From positions 1,273,484 through 1,337,483 of the forward strand of contig NZ_NXGA01000001.1 of the NCBI RefSeq assembly GCF_002802965.1: a stretch of DNA of 64,000 nucleotides, written 5' to 3'. Origin of the DNA: Sporolactobacillus pectinivorans (GTDB lineage: Bacteria; Bacillota; Bacilli; Bacillales; Sporolactobacillaceae). Shown piece after piece: positions 8,712 to 15,282 of the stretch (the first letter of the stretch is position 1; the number at the start of each line of letters is the position of its first letter). The notes beneath the pieces were generated by a model. That model had not been told where the DNA came from. It was given only the letters and a program-made list of their open reading frames with translations, and searched no databases. Made by a program: the position numbers and the translations under genes.

Positions 8712-8802
8712 TTCTTATCAAGAGAGTCGGAGGGACCGGCCCGACGAAGACTCAGCAACGGGCTCTACAAGTACCGTGCTAATTCCGGAATGAAGATAAG
8801 AA
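8712..8802 (+). promoter_or_regulatory. SAM-I-like riboswitch 3, short P4, P1 joined to the Shine-Dalgarno
   Basis: P1 is TTCTTATC (8712-8719) with GATAAGAA (8795-8802). GGAGGGACCGGCCC, GACGAAGACTCAGCAAC and GTGCTAATTCC keep the kink-turn and core. The P4 stem-loop of the other two copies has collapsed to CCGGAATGA. The last two bases of P1 are the first two of the ribosome site AAGGAG (8801-8806), 8 nt before the ATG at 8815, with no terminator. This suggests control of translation. There is no room for a separate promoter, so it is read from the promoter at 8474. Confidence 0.8.
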
Positions 8803-8814
8803 GGAGTTTTTAGT

Positions 8815-9150
8815 ATGTTGAATCAGGCGAAATACGCACAAATTGATAATTATCTGGATCTTTATCGTTTCGCAGGAGAATTGAATGACACTGAATGGCA
8901 AAATGAAATACTGGGGCTTCTAGCTGAGTTGCACCAGGATCATTCAGATTCCGAAAATCAGAAAAACCTCCAGCAGCAATTCATGGAGGTCAACCGCCAG
9001 ATCTTGACACTCTATCAACGGTTGCGTTGTCATACATTGGAAGCGACGGATAAAGTGACAAACAGGCTTTATGCCCTAAAGCAGAGAAGGCTGGAGCTTG
9101 GGCGGGAGATTGATGCGCTGAAAAGTGGACATCAACAGTTTTGCCGCTGA
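8815..9150 (+). CDS. Unrecognised small helical protein under tandem SAM riboswitch control
   Basis: A 111-residue, charged, probably all-helical soluble protein; I do not recognise a family. There is no signal peptide or membrane segment. The N-terminal half (IDNYLDLYRFAGELNDTEWQ) looks like a helical bundle, and residues about 50-105 have heptad-like spacing that could form a coiled coil. Two cysteines are present, near residues 72 and 110. The ATG at 8815 has an AAGGAG that abuts riboswitch 3, and transcripts must also pass riboswitch 2. This places it in SAM or methionine homeostasis by regulation only; nothing in the protein shows an enzymatic function. Confidence 0.75.
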   Translation: MLNQAKYAQIDNYLDLYRFAGELNDTEWQNEILGLLAELHQDHSDSENQKNLQQQFMEVNRQILTLYQRLRCHTLEATDKVTNRLYALKQRRLELGREIDALKSGHQQFCR

Positions 9151-9192
9151 TCGCTTTTAATAGATCTTTTTTATGAGTTAAATACGAAAAAT

Positions 9193-9221
9193 GGCGTGAG
9201 ATCAACTGCCCACGTCTTTTT
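9193..9221 (+). terminator. Probable terminator after the SAM-regulated gene
   Basis: GGCGTG (9193-9198) can pair with CACGTC (9211-9216, one G-T pair), followed by five T. Confidence 0.5.
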
Positions 9222-9256
9222 GGCGTCCATCCAATTTTCAAAACGGCAAATAAGCT

Positions 9257-9285
9257 TTGTCGGCGCTCAAAATCCATGGTAAATT
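9257..9285 (+). promoter_or_regulatory. Candidate sigma-A promoter for the methionine-rich protein
   Basis: TTGTCG (9257-9262), a 17-nt spacer, then TAAATT (9280-9285). Four of six bases match at each box. Confidence 0.4.
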
Positions 9286-9371
9286 AAGGGTGTGGAAGAG
9301 CTGGCATGCAGCGTATCAACAGTCATGCAGGAGCATTTTCCATAAAAACAAAATTCGGAGGGATTTTTATT

Positions 9372-9620
9372 ATGGAAAAGATGGACATGATGAACAAGTC
9401 AATGATGATGCCGATGAACATGATGATGATGATGGAAATGGACAAGATGATGTGCGAGATGAAGTGCATGCATATGATGATGGAACGAATGTCCGGCATG
9501 GATATGAGTATGATGAAAGACATGGACAAGATGATGAACAAGGATGAAATGATGAGCTGTATGCACAAATGCGATGAGATGATGTCATCAATGATGGACA
9601 TGATGGGGAAAATGAACTGA
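9372..9620 (+). CDS. Methionine-rich small protein with two CxxxC motifs
   Basis: An 82-residue protein with 39 methionines (48 percent) and four cysteines arranged as two CxxxC pairs (28/32 and 63/67), each with a nearby His. There is no hydrophobic core and no signal peptide, and Lys, Asp and Glu fill the spaces. Thioether and thiol clusters of this kind bind Cu(I) or Ag(I) in known copper proteins; a methionine store or oxidant sink is an alternative. The ATG at 9372 is chosen because GGAGG ends 10 nt upstream; a longer in-frame reading from 9306 lacks a ribosome site. It lies next to the S-box cluster but probably has its own promoter. Low codon diversity (ATG repeats) is a consequence of composition. 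Confidence 0.7.
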   Translation: MEKMDMMNKSMMMPMNMMMMMEMDKMMCEMKCMHMMMERMSGMDMSMMKDMDKMMNKDEMMSCMHKCDEMMSSMMDMMGKMN

Positions 9621-9699
9621 TATATCAAGGATCTTGGTTCATTTGAAGCCTGGAGTCGTAAAAAAAGTCTCCAAAAATGTTCATTGATGCTCAATAGTT

Positions 9700-9835
9700 T
9701 CATAACTTTACTTTTTTCATGATGCCTTTCAGATATCCATGATTTTCTGGGAGGCATTCTTTTCATTTTATGGGTAACATCTGTGTAGATTTCAATCGTC
9801 GTTTTCATGTTCTTGTATTCTATACGTTGGATGGC
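9700..9835 (-). pseudogene. C-terminal relic of a tyrosine recombinase (phage-type integrase)
   Basis: Read on the minus strand from about 9835, the frame gives AIQRIEYKNMKTTIEIYTDV followed by THKMKR. This resembles the end of phage integrases around the catalytic Tyr (typically lgHsniKTTldiYtHVt). A stop codon lies just upstream and no other integrase motifs are recoverable, so this is only a fragment. A hairpin that could terminate the methionine-rich gene (ATGCCTTTCAG 9722-9732 with CTGGGAGGCAT 9747-9757, then T-rich) lies inside it. It suggests the 9.6-12 kb segment was once mobile. Confidence 0.45.
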
Positions 9836-9990
9836 TCATGAAATTTTTGGGGATGCAAAGTATGGCTTTGATCCGCTATAATAAGGGAGCTGGTCTCCAT
9901 ATGAAGTTACATCTTCAATTTTTCTAGACTCTTTAGCAGAACTTGGACCGGTAAAGTTAGATTCCTTGCTTCCTCCATTTTCCTATCCCC

Positions 9991-10007
9991 TATGTACGCC
10001 GCATAAG
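9991..10007 (+). repeat. 17-bp direct repeat, copy 1
   Basis: TATGTACGCCGCATAAG recurs exactly at 11034-11050. Similarity continues for another 13 bases with several changes. Both copies sit downstream of a DUF4064 gene. Confidence 0.7.
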
Positions 10008-10028
10008 TAGTAAATTGAATGTCATAAA

Positions 10029-10367
10029 TCATTTTCTAATGAGCGCCAGTATGCCGGCAACAATAATCAGCAGCCCGCTCAAAAATCCATAAAAGCTGAT
10101 GAGCACGATATTCAGAACGCCACAAACTAAGATAATAATGCCAAAAACGACTCGCGACTTATTGATCATACAAGAAAATATAATGACTGAAGCCGAAATG
10201 ATAATACAAGCAACGCCAAGCCCAATAATTTCGCCGGCTCCTGTTTTGAGTGCGCCAATAACCACAGCGAGGACTATAGGCAAAATGCCGCCAATGATGC
10301 CAAATGATCCTCCGATGATGCCGATAAACATTTCGTCAAAGCGGTTAGTTATGCTTTTCTCCGCCAT
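10029..10367 (-). CDS. DUF4064-type small membrane protein, copy 1
   Basis: A 112-residue membrane protein with four predicted hydrophobic segments rich in Gly and Ile (FIGIIGGSFGIIGGILPIVL, VACIIISASVIIFSCM, FGIIILVCGVLNIVLI, FLSGLLIIVAGILAL). The pattern fits the DUF4064 family, whose function is unknown. The ATG at 10367 is preceded by GGGGGG; a longer frame upstream has no ribosome site. It is a clear paralogue of the protein encoded at 11144-11503, sharing CMINKSR/CIINKNR and the C-terminal ALxRK. It is the last gene of a minus-strand run of small membrane proteins. Confidence 0.7.
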   Translation of the reverse strand: MAEKSITNRFDEMFIGIIGGSFGIIGGILPIVLAVVIGALKTGAGEIIGLGVACIIISASVIIFSCMINKSRVVFGIIILVCGVLNIVLISFYGFLSGLLIIVAGILALIRK

Positions 10368-10447
10368 AATGAACCCCCCATAGTTTGTTCTGTTAATAGG
10401 AGAGTAGGATACGATCGAAAACCAGGATTCTATGTCCTCTATTTTAG

Positions 10448-10627
10448 CTAAATTTTCAAAAAGAAATAAAGCCAATAAGCTCCAAACGAGATGATTAGAC
10501 CAATAACAGAAATCTGAAGACCTCTTTTTCTAAACAATTCCTTCTTTTTGTACCTTTTTGAGTATCGAAGCCATATGCCAGTGAACATAATTAACAGACC
10601 AACGGCTTGTATCCATATAGTGTACAT
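10448..10627 (-). CDS. Small two-helix membrane protein, unrecognised
   Basis: A 59-residue protein with two hydrophobic helices (WIQAVGLLIMFTGIWL and ISVIGLIISFGAYWLYFFL) separated by a strongly basic loop (RYSKRYKKKELFRKRG), so the loop is probably cytoplasmic. The ATG at 10627 follows GGAGGAAATCAC; an upstream in-frame ATG lacks a ribosome site. No family is recognised. It sits between the DUF4064 gene and another two-helix protein on the same strand. Confidence 0.55.
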   Translation of the reverse strand: MYTIWIQAVGLLIMFTGIWLRYSKRYKKKELFRKRGLQISVIGLIISFGAYWLYFFLKI

Positions 10628-10759
10628 GTGATTTCCTCCAGAATCAGACAAGCCATATATATGCCACTAAAGAGGCTAATAATTGCAGATTTTTATGAAA
10701 ACTAAATGAATAAACATCAACTTTCATGCTTTAGGAAAGGTCAATTATTCTTTAATACT

Positions 10760-10945
10760 TTAAATCCATCCCAACAGGGTTGTTAAGACAACGACGATAA
10801 TTGAGATAAGTACAAACCCTATTCTTTCAACTTTTTTGTTAACTGGCTTCTTCAATTTATACTGATAAGCCTTGTAAGAGAGACTCCAGATAAAAATGAA
10901 CACCCAAATAGATAATATTACAAATAGATCCTTAAGAAATGCCAC
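10760..10945 (-). CDS. Small two-helix membrane protein, unrecognised
   Basis: A 61-residue protein with two hydrophobic helices (LFVILSIWVFIFIWSLSY and IGFVLISIIVVVLTTLLGWI) around a basic loop (YKLKKPVNKKVER). The start is GTG at 10945, with AGGAGGC 7 nt upstream. Layout is the same as for the 59-residue protein downstream, but the sequences are not obviously alike. Function is unknown; such pairs are sometimes immunity or stress membrane peptides, but nothing here proves that. Confidence 0.55.
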   Translation of the reverse strand: MAFLKDLFVILSIWVFIFIWSLSYKAYQYKLKKPVNKKVERIGFVLISIIVVVLTTLLGWI

Positions 10946-11033
10946 TTGATAGCCTCCTATTCAAGTTCCCCGTATATTGTGTTTTTTCTTTCGGGGAGGT
11001 TATGCGGTTCGACTGATTCGGTGCTCTCCATGT

Positions 11034-11050
11034 TATGTACGCCGCATAAG
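11034..11050 (+). repeat. 17-bp direct repeat, copy 2
   Basis: Exact second copy of TATGTACGCCGCATAAG (first at 9991-10007), 1,043 bp away. Confidence 0.7.
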
Positions 11051-11143
11051 CGGCAATTTGAAGCTTTATGTTAAACTACGAAAATCTGCTTTTTTTCGGC
11101 ACAATTCTGCCCGGCAATAATCCTGTCATTAAATCGGTTTGAT

Positions 11144-11503
11144 TCATTTACGAACGAGAGCCAGCACACCTGAAACAATAATTAACAATCCACTTAAAAT
11201 ACCAAATCCGCCAACAAAAATCATGTTAAGAACGCCACAAACCAAGATGAGGATGCCGAACAGTATACGATTTTTATTTATAATACATGAAAATATGATG
11301 GCTAGAACTGAAGCTATGATGCACGCTGTTCCTTGACCATAAAATGATCCGGTTCCTCCTGCTTTCAGCGAATCTCCCAGATAACCAATGGCCATCACGA
11401 AAATGCTGGCAATGATCCCAAGCACGCCTCCAATAATTCCCAGTACCATTTCAGCGACTCGGCTTGTAGCTTTTGGTGCAGTACTGTTTACTTCTGTTTC
11501 CAT
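11144..11503 (-). CDS. DUF4064-type small membrane protein, copy 2
   Basis: A 119-residue protein with a short polar N-terminus and four hydrophobic segments (VLGIIGGVLGIIASIFVMAI, ACIIASVLAIIFSCII, FGILILVCGVLNMIFV, ILSGLLIIVSGVLALV). It aligns along its length with the product of 10029-10367, including the SCIINKNR turn and the VCGVLN block, so the two arose by duplication. The ATG follows GGGGGATTGAGCT. Family function is unknown; members are usually predicted integral membrane proteins. Confidence 0.75.
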   Translation of the reverse strand: METEVNSTAPKATSRVAEMVLGIIGGVLGIIASIFVMAIGYLGDSLKAGGTGSFYGQGTACIIASVLAIIFSCIINKNRILFGILILVCGVLNMIFVGGFGILSGLLIIVSGVLALVRK

Positions 11504-11896
11504 AGCTCAATCCCCCAAATATTTTTTATGTAAACTCAATTAAGAGTTGGTATCAGTTTGATTTTTTAAGTCTATTTTTTTTTGCACCGCTACTGAAAAT
11601 TATGATCATTTATCTTAATTTTTTCAGAACAAAGAGGATATTGAAAGATTTCAGTATTGATTGATCTTCGAACCTTCATGCTCAAAATGGTTCTTGGCTC
11701 ATATTTGCTTATGAGCATCTAACCACCTCATTCATATAGTACAGCGAAATATAGACGTAAACAATGTGTAATCGACCAATATTTACAATTTTCTTTCATC
11801 ATATGGCAAATTATTGCATTATTTACCACTATTAATGTGTTAAAGTCATAGGTTCATTTTCAGCAATAAATTGATTTCTTCTATACAAGTAAAATT
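11504..11896. other. AT-rich intergenic stretch, no gene seen
   Basis: No frame with a ribosome site and protein-like composition was found on either strand. It must contain the promoter of the DUF4064 gene at its left side, but no convincing box pair stands out. Confidence 0.5.
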
Positions 11897-11974
11897 AAAA
11901 CTGCTGAACTGAGTTCGGCAGCTGTTTTTTGTAAATAAAGAAAACCTCGGGGTGATGCTGATCCCGAAGTTTTT
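11897..11974. terminator. Two consecutive terminator hairpins
   Basis: CTGCTGAAC (11901-11909) pairs with GTTCGGCAG (11913-11921), then six T. AACCTCGGG (11943-11951) pairs with CCCGAAGTT (11963-11971), with runs on both sides. The second ends the minus-strand epimerase gene. Confidence 0.7.
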
Positions 11975-11980
11975 CGAAAA

Positions 11981-12847
11981 TTATCTGTTTTCAAGATGGA
12001 AAGAGACGCTCAGTTCCAGCGGTTCGCCGGGTTTTACATAAAGCAGGCTATCCGGATCTTCATTGAGCGCATTGGTTTTGGCCGTCCACGGTTCGACGCA
12101 GACAAACGGCTGATCGCCCTCTACCCACAGTACATCATAACGAAAATGCTCATCCTGCTCAATCACGAGCTTCTTCGTATCATTAAAAGATACCTCGATC
12201 CGCCCATCTGATCCGCCAGGCAGAACCACCGATTCCTTCAAACCTTTCAGATCAATCGTTCCTTTAAATGGTTTGACTTGGTTGTCATTGTAATCAAGAT
12301 ATCTTGTCGCTTTGCTTTTCAGATGCACCGTCTTATTGCTGATGTTAAAGTAAGGATGATAGCCAGGATAAACGGGCATCGAATCGTTCGAAAGGTTTGA
12401 GATTTTCTGGCCAATGCTCAGCTTGCCATCTAAGAGTGTGTAAGTAAGAAATACTTCAAAGTCAAAAGGATAAGACATCCTGGTTTCCTCACTGCTTTGG
12501 AAGGAGAGGACTAGTTCAGCATGCATTTCATCGTTAACTTTTTTGGAAACCGTCCATGGCCGCGTCCGCGCCAGTCCATGATTGGCCATTTTATATACCG
12601 TATCTTTCCACACATACGTTTTATCCGTCAGCTGTCCGGCAATAGGAAAGAGTACAGGAATACCGCCGCGCACATTTTTGCTTGTATCAAAAAGTGTATC
12701 CTGATTCATAAAAAGGACATCTTCGCCATCAGAATGAAAAGCCGTCACTATGCCGCCACGTTCCGGGGAGATATCAATGAATGTATTTTCATTTTTCAGC
12801 CGTAAGAAGTGTAAACTCTGCCTGTCAAATTCTTCAATCTGGTACAT
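11981..12847 (-). CDS. Aldose 1-epimerase family protein
   Basis: Mutarotase-fold enzyme that interconverts alpha and beta anomers of a hexose or hexose phosphate in the cytoplasm. The 288-residue, beta-rich protein has the family residues in place: GGIPVLFPIAGQL (substrate loop), the first catalytic His in KMANHGLAR (about 90), the second in VYPGYHPYFNI (about 163) and the catalytic Glu in VCVEPWTAKTNAL (about 253). It is closest in layout to the LacX/YihR-like branch rather than classical GalM. The ATG follows GAGGG. A cre-like palindrome lies 80 bp upstream, so CcpA control is possible. Confidence 0.82.
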   Translation of the reverse strand: MYQIEEFDRQSLHFLRLKNENTFIDISPERGGIVTAFHSDGEDVLFMNQDTLFDTSKNVRGGIPVLFPIAGQLTDKTYVWKDTVYKMANHGLARTRPWTVSKKVNDEMHAELVLSFQSSEETRMSYPFDFEVFLTYTLLDGKLSIGQKISNLSNDSMPVYPGYHPYFNISNKTVHLKSKATRYLDYNDNQVKPFKGTIDLKGLKESVVLPGGSDGRIEVSFNDTKKLVIEQDEHFRYDVLWVEGDQPFVCVEPWTAKTNALNEDPDSLLYVKPGEPLELSVSFHLENR

Positions 12848-12926
12848 CGTTTATCCCTCGATTGTCACTAATAAGTATGGCTTATGCGCCATTTCAAAAA
12901 CTATTATACATGAAAATCGATCACTA

Positions 12927-12941
12927 TTGATAGCGCTTCAA
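12927..12941. promoter_or_regulatory. cre-like palindrome upstream of the epimerase gene
   Basis: TTGATAGCGCTTCAA is nearly palindromic and matches the CcpA-site consensus with two mismatches. Confidence 0.35.
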
Positions 12942-13125
12942 AAATTTATTTCGAAATTTCGACTTTTCAAAAGTTTGGATGGCACGCCAGTTAGGGGGCA
13001 AAAGGATGGTGAAGAAAAAATAGGTAGAAAATATAGACAATCTGTCATTTATGATTCCTTATCAAATAACTGTAAAGACTGTGGCTGAAGCAGTAACAAC
13101 TGTAGAAAAACAGCGCATCTGTCGA

Positions 13126-14094
13126 TCAATTTAGAAAATCTTGAACGATTTGTACCATTGTCTCCATATCGGCCTCGTTGTAACGCTGGTCAACAGGCAG
13201 CGGAACCAGGTCTTTTGCGAGGCGGTACTCAAAACTGTCGGCCGGAACACGTGCCATCACTTCTTCCCAATAATCGTTAACGTAGATGCCATGTTCCATT
13301 AAGAATTCTTTTAATTGTTCGCCACAGTCAGTCAAGAACGGATAACACATCGGTCCTGATAAATCGCTGAAAGCCATTTCCAGCTGATTGAATTGACTCA
13401 TTTGCCCGTGTAAAAACAGGAAATTTTGATTTCTTTTCGTCATTACTTGCGGATAGTCGATGCTCATCATCAGCCGCTGTGTCAAGCGCGACATCGTCTG
13501 CAGGCCGCATCGGTCTAGATATGCTTCGTTCTCATTGAAAAGCGCAGCAGCCGCTGCGCTGCCCATGTCAATTTGTTTCAGTAAGGCATCGCAGCGATAG
13601 TAAGATGCATCCTGTTTTAGATTGAGCCGTTTATCAGCACCGGTATATAAATAGCCGCCGTCCGGTACACCGAAGAACTTGCGCGGCGAATAGATCGTAT
13701 CAGTGTTCGCCAGCGCCTGGTCAAAAAAAGCCTGAGTATTGTCAATGATAACATTCTTCAGATTGTGGCAGATTTTTCGGACATTTGCGCCATTCAGGCC
13801 GAAATAGTTTATGTAGAGAAGGCAGGTATCATCCTCTGGTACTGTGTTGAAAATGGGTGCGAAATCTTCTCCAATACGATAGAAGGCGTAATCAACGTTC
13901 AGACGCCTTACCGGTTGAAGCATGCTGTCACAGATATAGGCAGGCAGATAAATTTTCTTATAGTTTTTGACGCACAGTAAATATTCAAGACAATAGCGTG
14001 CACTGTTCAGGTGCAACGCCCGTTGGTGGTATTCCTCCCGGATCGGCAACTCAAATGAAAAAAACCCACCGATTGTTCTTTGTCTTTCTGTCAT
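13126..14094 (-). CDS. DegT/DnrJ/EryC1-like PLP-dependent aminotransferase
   Basis: Divergent member of the sugar aminotransferase fold, probably acting on a nucleotide-linked keto sugar. Of 322 residues, LHLNSARYCLEYLL (about 28-41) fits the PLP phosphate-binding start, YLPAYICDSML the next strand, VIIDNTQAFFD the PLP-ring Asp region, and YSPRKFFGVPDGGYLY carries the presumed Schiff-base Lys139. The C-terminal domain is short for the family (usually about 370-400 residues). The ATG follows AGGTGATC. It lies in the flagellin island, so a role in making the filament sugar is likely but inferred. Confidence 0.65.
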   Translation of the reverse strand: MTERQRTIGGFFSFELPIREEYHQRALHLNSARYCLEYLLCVKNYKKIYLPAYICDSMLQPVRRLNVDYAFYRIGEDFAPIFNTVPEDDTCLLYINYFGLNGANVRKICHNLKNVIIDNTQAFFDQALANTDTIYSPRKFFGVPDGGYLYTGADKRLNLKQDASYYRCDALLKQIDMGSAAAAALFNENEAYLDRCGLQTMSRLTQRLMMSIDYPQVMTKRNQNFLFLHGQMSQFNQLEMAFSDLSGPMCYPFLTDCGEQLKEFLMEHGIYVNDYWEEVMARVPADSFEYRLAKDLVPLPVDQRYNEADMETMVQIVQDFLN

Positions 14095-14449
14095 ATGATC
14101 ACCTAATTGTTGCCCTTCCGAATTGTGGGAATGGTTGGTTATTACTTTCTATATAACTGCAATGTTGAGCGATTTTTTTAAAACCGTCAAGCGAGGATAA
14201 TATGCGGACGCTGACATGAAAAAAAGTCTGTGAAATTTTCTTGATTGAGGCAGGTAACTCTTGATATAACCGAAAAGCACCGTAAACCATTGTCGGAGTT
14301 GAGTCATCATTTTCTTGATCTCTTTCTTCATATCGGATAAAGAATTATGAAAAATACTGATCAGCTGCGTCAGCGCGACCATCCAGTATGAAAAAGTACT
14401 GTTAAAGAAAAACAGTCTATCATATTAGTTATGAAATGGGAAAGTTGAT
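14095..14449 (-). other. Gap in the glycan cluster, possible gene relic
   Basis: Two short overlapping minus-strand frames (14149-14382 and 14099-14290) have protein-like stretches such as LPASIKKISQTFFHVSV but no convincing ribosome site and no recognised family. It may be a decayed glycan-modification gene. No promoter or terminator is clear. Confidence 0.3.
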
Positions 14450-15007
14450 TTATTTGTGTTTATTTACTATTCGAGCCGGCACGCCTGCAATGGTAATATA
14501 ACTTTCATTGAAACCTTTATTAACGACTGAATTGGCACCAATTTTGACATAGTCTTTGATCTGGATATCGTTGAATATTTTTGCGCCCGGTCCAATGAAA
14601 CAATGATTACCGATCGTAGGTGCTTTTTTATTTGGGCTGCCGCCGATATTAACACAAGAGTGTATGGTGCAGTATTTTCCAACTTTAGCATGGCGGCTAA
14701 CGACGATGCTCCCAAAGTGACCGATGCACAGCCCCTCTTCAAAAACGTTAAGGGGGATACTGAAACCAAGCTGTATACTAAGCGTTTGATATTTCTTTTT
14801 CAGCAGCCAGATGTACGGCTTATAAATTGGACGGGATTTGCAATTTGTCCAGTACTCCAGCTTTCTCATCAGTCTTTGAAACTTCCAGCAGGGATCGGTC
14901 AATAATATCATAATATTATCTGCAAGAATCGGATGCTTCGTATATGCTCCTAATGCCCTTTGATCTTCCTTTAAATAATAAAGGTAATCTTTTCTATTTT
15001 TTATCAT
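14450..15007 (-). CDS. Hexapeptide-repeat acetyltransferase (serine acetyltransferase-like)
   Basis: Left-handed beta-helix acyltransferase that moves an acetyl group from acetyl-CoA to a hydroxyl or amine, here probably on a sugar. Of 185 residues, the N-terminal third is helical (as in CysE-type enzymes) and residues about 85-180 are hexapeptide repeats, with the catalytic-type His in YCTIHSCVNIGG (about 116) and a C-terminal cap GVPARIV. The ATG follows AAAGGTG. A good sigma-A promoter lies at 15082-15054 on this strand. The gene is divergent from hag and near the aminotransferase gene, so filament glycan modification is the likely role. Confidence 0.75.
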   Translation of the reverse strand: MIKNRKDYLYYLKEDQRALGAYTKHPILADNIMILLTDPCWKFQRLMRKLEYWTNCKSRPIYKPYIWLLKKKYQTLSIQLGFSIPLNVFEEGLCIGHFGSIVVSRHAKVGKYCTIHSCVNIGGSPNKKAPTIGNHCFIGPGAKIFNDIQIKDYVKIGANSVVNKGFNESYITIAGVPARIVNKHK

Positions 15008-15053
15008 TTTTTACACCTTTTTCCTATAGATGAAGCCTATGTATTCCAAAAAT

Positions 15054-15082
15054 AATGTATGGTTATATTTGATTGTTGTCAA
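15054..15082 (-). promoter_or_regulatory. Sigma-A promoter for the acetyltransferase gene
   Basis: On the minus strand TTGACA (15082-15077), a 17-nt spacer, then TACATT (15059-15054). Confidence 0.6.
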
Positions 15083-15160
15083 CCAATGATTGGGAATTTG
15101 ATACAGTACATCAAAAAGCAATGCAAATTGATAAGAGCTCTAAAAAACTTTTAAAAGCTC

Positions 15161-15187
15161 TAAACATCTTTCTCCCAGTGACGATAT
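15161..15187 (+). promoter_or_regulatory. Sigma-D promoter of hag
   Basis: TAAA (15161-15164), a 15-nt spacer, then GACGATAT (15180-15187), one mismatch from consensus. The predicted start is near 15194, giving a leader of about 90 nt. Confidence 0.8.
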
Positions 15188-15200
15188 ATACAATGTAGGG

Positions 15201-15226
15201 TGAGCGGGAAGGCGCCTTCCCGCTCA
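15201..15226 (+). promoter_or_regulatory. Perfect 26-nt palindrome at the 5' end of the hag leader
   Basis: TGAGCGGGAAGGC (15201-15213) is followed directly by its exact reverse complement (15214-15226). It forms a very stable hairpin within about 10 nt of the predicted mRNA start, as expected for a transcript stabiliser. Confidence 0.7.
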
Positions 15227-15239
15227 CTGAACAAACTTT

Positions 15240-15275
15240 CCACATGGATGTGGGACAGACACAATTCAGGGAGGA
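15240..15275 (+). promoter_or_regulatory. CsrA binding sites BS1 and BS2 in the hag leader
   Basis: CCACATGGATGTGG (15240-15253) folds with CCACA/TGTGG as stem and TGGA as loop, matching the CsrA optimum ACANGGANGU. A second GGA lies in the Shine-Dalgarno AGGGAGGA (15268-15275). The paired arrangement is that of B. subtilis hag. Confidence 0.75.
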
Positions 15276-15282
15276 AATTATT

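Noticed and set aside
9257..9547. Acidic (Asp/Glu/His-rich) open frame overlapping the methionine-rich gene
   Set aside because: It is the shifted reading of ATG-rich repeats. The methionine frame has the ribosome site at the right distance and a natural start and stop.
9323..9808. 161-codon minus-strand frame rich in Ile and Ser
   Set aside because: Most of it is the antisense of the methionine-rich gene (CAT and ATC codons). Only its first part, an integrase-like tail, was kept as a relic.
14099..14382. Two overlapping minus-strand frames of 63 and 77 codons
   Set aside because: No ribosome site, no recognised family, and they overlap each other. Kept only as a possible relic in a gap note.
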